Below are positions 55,711 to 64,000 of a stretch of 64,000 bases of DNA, in pieces. Within the stretch, counting starts at the first letter, position 1. Each line of letters begins with the position of its first letter. The translations under genes and the position numbers were made by a program. Under the pieces are notes generated by a model. The model was not told the DNA's origin. It searched no databases and was given only the letters and a program-made list of their open reading frames with translations. Origin of the DNA: Anthostomella pinea (taxonomy: Eukaryota; Ascomycota; Sordariomycetes; Xylariales; Xylariaceae); assembly GCA_963556695.1 (NCBI GenBank), contig CAUWAG010000007.1, positions 1 through 64,000 of the forward strand, read 5' to 3'.

Positions 55711-57003
55711 CCAAGGGGTGTCCTGCAGCACAAGGCAAGCAATGAAGTCAGTTCACTTCTGAACCACAGCAATCACGTCGCTATCGTAGAAGCCATGCTG
55801 CCGGCCGGGGTAGAATGGTTGGATGGGTGCGTGGGTGGCTGATTGAACGATGGTGACGAACGATGGGGGGCTCCTATGCGCTGACGTCTCGTCTGCTATG
55901 ACTGCCTGTCTGCCTGTCTGCACTCATAGATGCAGCACCAACAAGTGCAGCTGGCAAGAGGGCAACGCGACAGCTGCAGGGCACAGACGATGTGTCTCGG
56001 GTGGGAAGTGACGACAGGACGACAGGACGACAGGACGACAGGACGTCAGGACGACAGGACGAAAGGACGGTGTTGTTGTTGACTTACAAGAGCAGCCATC
56101 GAGGAGTCGATGTTCTGGCTGAACCGGACGTGGACCTAGAGACTTCCAAGGTTGGACTGCGACGCTTCACGACGTCATTCACAAGGTAGGCAGTAAGGCA
56201 GCAGACAGCCCGTTGGATAACTTCCAAGTCGCGTCTCACTACACGGGCATTAACATTAACACGATGTCGATGCAAATCCAAAATCTTTACATGTAAAGGT
56301 AGTAATGAACATGCTGGCTCCCCCGATAGATGTAAGATGATCCGAAGGGATCAATAAGTAAAAGTCGCTCGCCATCTTCGACTTTCCAGCAGCCTGCAGC
56401 TATGTGAAGTGCAGGTGGCAGGTGGCAGGTGCTCGTGTCAGTGATGCGGGGAGGCAGGGAGGACGGGACCCGGAGTTATGACGGCGGCCGCAGCCCATCA
56501 GTGATCAGCACCTGCCACCGACACCTGACGCCCTGGTTCTATGGTTCACCCCTTGGGGCCTTGGCACTTTCACATGTCACAGTTGACCTCGACCCACCCA
56601 CCATATGTTTACCGTACCTGGTACCTAGTCGTAGACATGTATATTGTGGGCTTGCGTCTTTCTTGACGGCCATGGCAGCCGACATTGAACCCAGCCTTTT
56701 GAAATGTACATACACACTCTGTCGTGTCTGTTTCCCCGCAGGACAAAGTCACCCATATGTACTCACGTAACCCCCTGCTTGACAGTGACACCCCTGAGGT
56801 GCCATCGGGAGCCGCCCCTTTTCTTGCCTTCCTGCGTATAGTCCTAACATGTCGATAAAAGCAACCCGTGTAAAAGCAGACGTAAAGGCAAACGAGAAGC
56901 ACATTAGTCCACCAAACTGGTAGAGTTCCGCCATGTCTCTGTTATCGTCTCCCCAGCCCAGTTCGTCCCGCTCTCCAAGTCTGTGGTGTTGGTTTTTGGT
57001 GTC
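55711..57003. other. Intergenic, peroxin promoter side
   Basis: 1.3 kb between two minus-strand genes, with a minisatellite at 56011-56070. No gene is seen. Confidence 0.5.
56011..56070. repeat. Minisatellite, ACGACAGG x about 7
   Basis: Tandem 8-mers ACGACAGG with two single-base variants (ACGTCAGG, ACGAAAGG). Confidence 0.95.
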
Positions 57004-60000
57004 CTATGTTCCTATGCAACCGATCTTCGGGTTCACTCGCCGGAGCCAGCGGATGAAGTTTCTGGACTGGGTTTTGCCAATCTCCAACGGACTTCCTTCG
57101 CTGCGATCAAAGACGAGCTTCACAGCCTGGCCATTACCGCCTGCTGGCGCGAGCGATATCATGCTATTGCCATTCGACCCGGAAAGGGGTTCCCGCGAAA
57201 ATCCCACCATCATAGCCGGGTCGATCGTCATCTCTACCGAGGAACTCACCGTGCCCATTGTGTTTTTGTCTCCGCTGTAGAAGAGTTTCAAGCACGCTTC
57301 GCCACTGCATCGAGTCCAAGATACGTCACCATGGCTGTATTGCGATACTTCAAATTCCGCAGCGCCTAGGAACGGCCCACGCGTCGATGCACTCGGCACA
57401 GAATCCAGTGAGCTTGCTTCCGCAGTCGTAGCTGATCTCGGGGGCGACTGCACTCGAGGCGGTGCTTGTTCATAACTTGCCTCCTCAAGACCGGATTGTT
57501 CGTATTTGAAGATATCGGGCCTTGCGATATGGGCTTGTCCTTCGAGCGTCAGGGGCATGGTCTCTCCGGTCTCGCCCCCATTGGCAAGCTTCGAATCCGG
57601 GCCGCCAGAGGCCGTCACCGTATGCTCATCGGCTTGGGCGTCGTCGACGACCTTTGGGGCACGCTCTTCTAACGGGGCCACCGGGGAGGAGGCTCCGTTG
57701 GCTTGCAAGTCTGCCGGTGTGTCCGTCACGGTAGCACGCTTCTCGTCTACAGCAGCGGGAGCATCCGAGGCTGTTTTCAACTGTACTTGACTGGCAACCA
57801 CGTGGGAAGGAACACTGTTGGCTCTAGCCGCAGCATGTTCTGTCATATAAGTGCCACGCGGGGGTAGTGACGCGGCTGACCGTATTTTGTCTTCGTGTTT
57901 AAGTCCCGATAATGTGTCATGAATCGGAGGTATTCCACTTGGTGACACCTCTTGTTCGAGGCCCTTGGACGAGTTGCTAGTCATCTCAAGAAGGCGCTCA
58001 ATATCGTTGGGTAATGATTTTCTACTTGGCATTGCGTCGGCAACGGAGATACTTGAGTCTGCCTTGTCTGGCAGAGCTTCCCTTGACTTAGTGGCCTTGC
58101 TATCGAACGGTTGGCTTGTTGTTGCAATCTCCTCTGACACGGGTCTCGACTTGGACGTGGCGTTCTTCGTGGAAGTATGGGCTTCTGATCCTATCATCGA
58201 TGGTGAGTACGTATCTGGCTGCAGGCAAGCCTGCTGTGCAAGCTTGCGCGCCGAGGCCATACCTTCTAGAATCGATGTAGTCACCTCGATTCGAGGCCTG
58301 GGATCGAGTGATCCGGCAGGCGGTGCTTCTGACGGAGTCTTCGTATTCTCTGTGTTGCGGAGGGGGTAGAACGTCCAACGCCTTCCGAGGGCGTCTGGTT
58401 TGTCCCCCTCAAGCTCCATCTCTTCTTCATCTAAGTTGCTGTCGACGTCTGAGCCCGAATAATCCCCGTCGCCAGGTATTTTACCGCCTTTTTCCCGCCA
58501 TACGCGAAGCTCCTTGTCCGTTTCAGTGGTGGCTGTGGACGATGCAACAGATTCATCAGAGTCGGAATTAACATCCATTTCGCGACCCTCGTGGTTCTCG
58601 AGGTTCTCGTGGCTCACGGGCTTTTCGACCTTGTCCACCGGATTGCCCGAGGACACAGTGGGCCCCATCCCAACAAGCGCCGTTTTCTCTGCAGATTCAT
58701 TAGCTAATTAAAAATTTGGCATTTTCGCAACGGACTTGCTGACCTGGTCTGCCCATTTCTCGTGCTGCCTCGCGTTCTTCCCAGTCCCCAAAACCCTCCC
58801 GCTCGGCTATCCAACGCCTTGCCGCATGAAAGGGATGATCGGCTTTCTTCGGAGGATCGGGCTTATAGAGCGGGAATTTGCTTAAATCACGAGCCGGGAT
58901 CCACGCCACAGTCTGTCCGTCGTCGAAGAACATGACTGGGAATCTCCTCAACTTGACTTTCGGGCCTCCATCCTCGTACCCGGGCGCCCAACCCACAATA
59001 GCGTCATCGCTGTAGATGTAGCATTTGGGCGGGGACGAGTCTTTGTGAAGGAGACCAGTGTCGGCAAGATTTGAGTTCCTTTGGAGGCCACCCTCAGTTT
59101 GATCACCCCAGCCGAGGATCATGACTGGATAGACTTGGTCGTCGTCTCTCCAATGTCCATGGTAGATGTGGAATACCTTTGGATGATATAGCCCATCGGC
59201 TGGGATGGAAGGCTTCCGAGAAGAGGACGTTGGCGTCTTGCGTCGTATCTCTTGAATGGGTGTCCGCGCCTTTGCTACCGTATGCAAAGGGGCATCGTTT
59301 TCCATGCTCTGGAAGCTTGTAACCCCAGCTGTCTGGATTTCGGTTGCTCCTGATATCTTTTGTGGAGAGCTTGTTGCCCCCGGCAAAGGCGGTAGGGCAG
59401 GCTTGAGCTTCTTGCCTGGCGAGCGCTTTTCAAGTGACGAGCATGCAGGCATCTGCGTGGAGGAAATGAGGGCGGGGCGGGAAGAGGCCGCGTGAGTACC
59501 AGTAGAGTCCGGCCTGGTTCTCTTTCCCCTTTTCCACTGTACGCAATTCAGTTGGTCAATTGTTCTCGTAGGGGGCGGTTTTACGTGGCGCTTACCGGAT
59601 TCTCTGGTGTATAACCGTTCGCATACGCTTCCGCGACAGACTGATTGTTCATGCTAGCGCGCTGTTCGTTGCAGTCGACGACGTGTATTCCAAGGGTCCG
59701 GACGGCCATTTCCTGATTTCGATCAGGGAACCCATGAAGCTTACCGCTCAGGTGCTTGGCCGCACCTTGGACAGCCCGTTCCTTAAAATGGACTCCGTGC
59801 TCTTCACATTTGAGGATGTACCACTGCGGTATTAAGAGTTAGCAGTTGCCCTTTTTTGTATAATACGCTGGAGGTATTGCAGAGCTTCGAGTTACGCTTT
59901 TGGTGGATTAAAGTCTGAAAGAGAAGGAAACTCGAAAGGCAGCATGAGAACAGCGGTAAGTGATAGCGCGTCACGGTACTCACTTTACGGCTTCCAGCTG

Positions 60001-60850
60001 GCCATTTTACGATGGCATCCTTGTGTTTAGCCTTGCCATCCTGGTAAACTTCGGAGAAGGTGATGGTTCGAGTTTGCTGCTGGTTATCGTCTACCGATGA
60101 CGTAGCAAGAGGCGTGCGCAGAGCGTTCGCCGAGGTGTCGATGCGTAATCGTTTTGGGTCTGGCAGTCCATCTGGCGACGCTTTGCGTTTCCCAATTCGA
60201 CAGCGAAACAACAAACGTTGGTTGCCATCATCGGACTCATAGCAGAGCGAACGGGAGGAGGGCTCCGCCTGCTGTCCATGCCGCGGCGGATGTGTCTGAT
60301 GTGTCTGGTATGTCCGATGTGTCTGTAGCGTCTCGTCCTGGGTTATGGTAGGAGAGACGGTCAAGGATGGTGTTGGGTAGTCCTGGCCACAGATATGAAG
60401 CCCTCCATCAGGAGCAAATGGAAGGTTGGCGTTGGCGTAGACTTCCAACTTCGGAGCACTGGATATATCTGGAGAGCCAGCAGACGATGGTGCCGACAGC
60501 TCGTCTGCCGCTGGTCTGGCGGGGGGAGGTTTGCGGTGTTCGTGCAGGTCCTTCTCGCTCCTGTGGGCTTCCTTGATAGGGCGAGTGCGCTCCTCGTAGG
60601 CCTGGTCGATCTGCTGGAGCGCGTGTAAAAGACTTCCCTGGCTCATAGGCACACACATGGTCTCAAATGTGTGGGCTGGTAGGGCGATCCTGAACTGCTC
60701 CAGCTCATGCTCATTGCGGTCACGGGCGGCCTGCTTCTCCTCCTCGAGCTGGATTCTGTAGAGAGCGAGCTCCGTGTCATGGCGTACTATCATGAGCATT
60801 CTCTGTCTGTTCCAAGACTGTTGCAGCTTTTGAGCCTGCGATAGATCCAT
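57004..60850 (-). CDS. Large conserved fungal protein, function unknown
   Basis: Four exons: 59984-60850, 59596-59823, 58744-59536 and 57004-58688, all phases fitting, 1190 aa. The start is ATG 60850 (MDLSQAQKLQQSWN); an upstream in-frame ATG at 60958 is less likely. The N-terminus is a helical segment (RIQLEEEKQAARDRNEHELEQ). Around residue 290 is a motif running from the splice junction into WYILKCEEHGVHFKERAVQG, and near 450-560 a compact domain (VYPVMILGWGDQTEGGL, PKCYIYSDDAIVGWAPGYED, FPVMFFDDGQTVAWIPARDL) that resembles a PWWP/Tudor-like barrel. The last exon is mostly disordered and ends in a folded segment (VSWTRCSGEACLKLFYSGD..RNFIRWLRRVNPKIG). I recall such proteins from many ascomycetes without a known role. 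A chromatin link is only a guess. Confidence 0.75.
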
Positions 60851-62661
60851 CCTAGCTGGCAGGCTGGACAGGGCCAAAAGAACGAAAGGGTGTGAGTTGA
60901 GGTGCTGAGCCCTGAGAGGAAGTGTTAGCTGATGGAGGGTCGATGACGATGTGTACATGAGTGAAATGAGCGACGATTGGTTGGTATCTTGGGTGTCCTC
61001 GCCGGTTGCCGAGATTGAGATGGTTTGACTTGACTTGGGTGGGCATGTAAATTACCTGGCTATGATGTGAGCCGCTTGAAGGAGCCGTGGCTACCTTATG
61101 TACATGCATGTACGGCCGCATGTGATGGACGACTTTTGGTCTGGAACATCGATGCTCGTCCGGCCTCACCTCAAGATGGCCGCTCACCTTCACCTAGTTT
61201 GGCGTGCGCGACCGTAATGAATTTTCCCTTTACGTTTCCTGGGTACCCTGAGATGGGAAGACGATGGATGGTAACCTAGGCTGTTTGTTGGGGGCCGACC
61301 CGAGACTCGAGTAGGTAGGGCTGAGTTGACCTGTAAGCCTTAAGGTACCTGTTCAGTGATGGATGAATGGCAGCATCTAGAGAGCCTCGTCGGTCGAGAG
61401 ACTCATGACGCTCCTGTGGCGGTGAGGGTCGATGTGTGAACGGGTCGAGTGCTGGATGACGGGATGCTGGACGATAATGCACTTGATACAAACGAAGGTT
61501 GGAAGGCGTGAAGGATGCATTTTTACAAGATTTGTTGGCGCTTGCGCACCTACCCCTTACCGCCGATCGCCACAGCTACCAAAGCCCCTAAAGTTCCGGG
61601 TACAGGGGGGTTTTGGCGCGGGGTTTACCCGTGGCCCGCATTTCTTATTCACTGCATCGATCTCGTCACTGTACAGGACAACAGCAGCGCCTGCAGCTGT
61701 CTCAAGTGTTGGGTGCACGTACCAGAGTTGTCAAGGTACCTTAGTTAGCTCCTGCCTGGGTTGGTCCCTATCTTACGAGCTACTCTCGAAACATGAAGGA
61801 AGGCAGGCAGGCAGGGTGTGCCTTTTGGTAGCTTTTCCAGATGCTGACAAATCACAAGTCTTGTTGTAATTTATCAGTGGTCTGGGTGGTACTTGATTAA
61901 AAGGTCGGATGGAAAGGATTCCATCCGAGATGTATCTAAATACCTAAATTACAGTGGTAAGGTACCTGGGGCAACAAAGGGTTGCCAGGCAGCCGTAACC
62001 TCCAACATATCTGGTGGGGTTACCAGAATACTCTATATGGGTCCATGCACTGGATCCACAAGGGTAGATATATGAAGATCAACGGGCCGATAGATGTAAC
62101 TTACTGCCGTTCTTAATCGAAGTGTCGCTGCCCCGCTCCAAATGGCTGGCACCTCCTAACTTTTTTCACTTAAAGACAAAAGTACGTTTTTCCACGGTCG
62201 TACTTTCACCTCAACGTCGCATATATCAGTCCGTATATATGCTAGTAGGTACGGCTTAAGGCTATTGATATATAAGTATATAGATATTTGCGACGTTATA
62301 ACGGTCGTAACAACGTCAAATAACGTACTTTTATGTTTTGATTAACTAGATTGATATTAATTATTATGGCAAGAAAGGGTAATAAAAGGGTAATTTAACA
62401 AGTTTTAAAAGCCATAATGATAATAACGAATAACTTTACAATTTTAAGTCGTATAGAAAAAGTAAAACATTGATTAAAACCGCATTTTTAAGCGGATTGT
62501 TACTAAAAATCGTATGAAAATAAAGCTATATTTATATCGTAATAACTTTTAATAATGTTTAATATTACGCATAAATATTAAATCAATTAGTTATATTTAC
62601 TAATATAATTTCCTCGTTATTATTAATAAACCCCTTTTATAAATCCTTATATTATATATAA
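60851..62661. other. Intergenic, then edge of AT-rich island
   Basis: No coding frame is recognised. Base composition falls to A/T from about 62160. Short imperfect repeats of GTACG/CGTAC appear around 62180-62340. Confidence 0.5.
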
Positions 62662-63311
62662 CGTAAATGATAAGCGAGCTGCGAATACAAGCGAGCTAAT
62701 GTCACAGCGAGCGTACTAAAGAGCTGGGACATAGCCGGCAGCAAGCAGCAATTACTCTATTGACGAGAATATCAAGACTAGAGAGGAAAGGAAAACAGAG
62801 AAAGCTAGGTATAGCTGGAGGTTGTCCCTTTAAGAGGAATCCTCCGGTCAGATCCTTCCCTTATTGAGAGGTATCGGCTTGTCATGTGGGAAGGTCCATG
62901 CAGGCCGTCACAGCTATGAGGTGGGGCTTCTATATATAAAAGTCGGTGTGTAACCGTGCGTCTACCTTTTAACAAAATCTGAAAAATCTCGGACCTGCTG
63001 CATTTAATGTAGTCTTTTCTATAGATAATAATGATATATAGCAATTGTTTTTCACTGATTTAATAGCCTGTGCATCTTAAAAAGGCTTTTTACAAGGGTA
63101 GTTTTAGCGTATTTTAAAATAAATCTTGAAATAAAATAGCTATAAACCTAGAAAAAGTGACATTAATGTATTTTTCAAGTTATAAACCTTAAAAAAACGT
63201 CTGAGATCTTTCCGATTTTTTTTGTGAAGTTAAAAATTAGCGCACCGACTTTTTTTATATAGAAGCCCCACTTCGCAGCTCGCTTGTATTTGCAGCTCGC
63301 GTGTCATCTAC
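62662..63311. mobile_element. Non-autonomous fold-back element with nested inverted repeats
   Basis: The outer arms are 62663-62697 (ATGATAAGCGAGCTGCGAAT and following) and 63274-63311, whose reverse complement reads ATGACACGCGAGCTGCAAAT. A second inverted pair lies inside: 62921-62950 (GTGGGGCTTCTATATA..AGTCGGTG) against 63241-63271. No transposase frame is present. The AAGCGAGC core of its ends resembles the end repeats of the Fot1-like element at 34.4-36.7 kb. The exact borders and a target duplication are unclear because of AT mutation. Confidence 0.65.
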
Positions 63312-63658
63312 ATTATACCTTTTTATTATCTTTTAAATTAGCTATATTACGACTTGTTTTATTGAAAAGCCCGTTTAAAAAAGTTAAAATGTGCTAACAA
63401 TTTAAAGCGAGGTAGTAACACTTTGATTAAAACCGACAGTATAAGTTTAAAGCTTGAAGGAAACGTAAGACGTAAGGTTATTAAAAACTCTAATCTACAT
63501 AAGTACTTTATAAAATCACTTGTAAAGATAAACCGTGCCGAACTACTTTACCGCCCTTTGTTCTTAATATTTACTAACACTTTCTGTCTAAGACTTCTCC
63601 TCTTAGCCACGCCTTTGCCAAGGCCAACTACCTTGTCTTATAATAAGAAGAGTTTTAT
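63312..63658. other. AT-rich sequence
   Basis: An open 79-codon frame (63423-63662) reflects Lys/Leu/Ile-rich AT composition and is not considered a gene. Confidence 0.5.
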
Positions 63659-63892
63659 TTAATTAAAACGTCCGCCAGACCCACAGCCAATTCCTGCTTG
63701 GACCAGCTCCTCCATGATAGGAGACAGCAAAGCATGCGTCTTGCAGGCTGCATTGCAGATCTTGTGAGCTGTCGCATTGGTCCGAGACTCCAAGCCGGGG
63801 GTGGGCGCCGGTCGCCAAAAGTCATGGTCGTCATTTACAGTGAATGATTGGTCTGTGAGGGCCAGCTCGTTTTTGCTTTTGATCGAAATGGC
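63659..63892 (-). CDS. Possible last exon of a gene entering from the right
   Basis: On the minus strand a frame open from a good acceptor (TCGTTGTAG, ending at 63893) runs 77 codons (AISIKSKNELALTDQSF start; HKICNAACKTHALLSPIMEE inside) and stops at 63659, where AT-rich sequence begins. The composition is protein-like and unlike the AT island. No family is recognised, and the upstream part is outside or too near the window edge to test. It may also be a truncated relic. Confidence 0.25.
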   Translation of the reverse strand, partial: AISIKSKNELALTDQSFTVNDDHDFWRPAPTPGLESRTNATAHKICNAACKTHALLSPIMEELVQAGIGCGSGGRFN

Positions 63893-64000
63893 CTACAACG
63901 ACAAACCATTATTTTCAGCTCCTGTCCCACCCCGGTAACCATGTCTATTCCTACCTTACCTACTGCCGACCTGACCGCCTCTTGCATCCGTTACGACTTC

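Noticed and set aside
63423..63662. 79-codon Lys/Leu-rich frame
   Set aside because: Lies in an AT-rich mutated island and its composition follows base bias.

Overview
The window starts at a chromosome end. Bases 1-89 are (CCCTAA)n, the C-rich strand of a TTAGGG telomere. Everything after it reads as a filamentous ascomycete subtelomere, probably Sordariomycete-like: short 48-70 nt introns with GTAAGT-type donors, plant-cell-wall and fungal-wall enzymes, Fot1/pogo transposons, and AT-rich islands full of transition-derived stops that look like RIP. The species cannot be named from sequence alone.

Layout. 0-2.4 kb: telomere, an interstitial telomere stretch, three copies of a palindrome-ended subtelomeric repeat and a broken Fot1 transposase. 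2.7-5.4 kb: an OPT oligopeptide transporter. 7.3-13.9 kb: a tiny metallothionein-like gene, a UFD1-domain zinc-finger protein and an F-box-like/zinc-ribbon protein with a 7-nt micro-exon. 15.5-22.5 kb: a secreted cupin, ARP6, a stand-alone secreted AA8 cytochrome and an ARA2-type D-arabinose dehydrogenase. 24.5-33.4 kb: a Copia-derived (Pol_BBD-like) protein, SIP5, a secreted cysteine-containing protein and a sulfite-oxidase-family molybdoenzyme. 33.9-38 kb: an AT-rich island with a 186-bp (ATT)n tract, a 2.26-kb Fot1-like element with complete terminal repeats, and solo LTRs. 38.8-53.8 kb: an accessory block with two paralogous BTB proteins (one broken), a cyclin-D1-binding-protein homologue, a GH71 alpha-1,3-glucanase, a PL4 rhamnogalacturonan lyase with a decayed CBM1, a deleted MFS transporter and five copies of a short palindromic repeat family. 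53.8-60.9 kb: a DysF-domain peroxin and a 1190-residue conserved fungal protein. 61-64 kb: a non-coding stretch, an AT-rich island with a fold-back element, and perhaps the last exon of a gene leaving the window.

The housekeeping genes (UFD1-like, ARP6, ARA2, SIP5, sulfite oxidase, peroxin) are intact and interleaved with the accessory genes. The secreted enzymes (GH71, PL4, AA8, cupin) fit a saprotroph or plant-associated lifestyle but do not form an obvious single pathway, and no secondary-metabolite backbone gene is present. The most distinctive signals are the metallothionein-like micro-gene, the composite palindrome-plus-tail repeat family at 47.6-52.5 kb with a broken BTB gene between two of its copies, and several genes caught during decay (PL4 CBM1, MFS, BTB2).

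Exon structures were derived by hand from splice signals, reading phase and family similarity, without transcript data or database searches.
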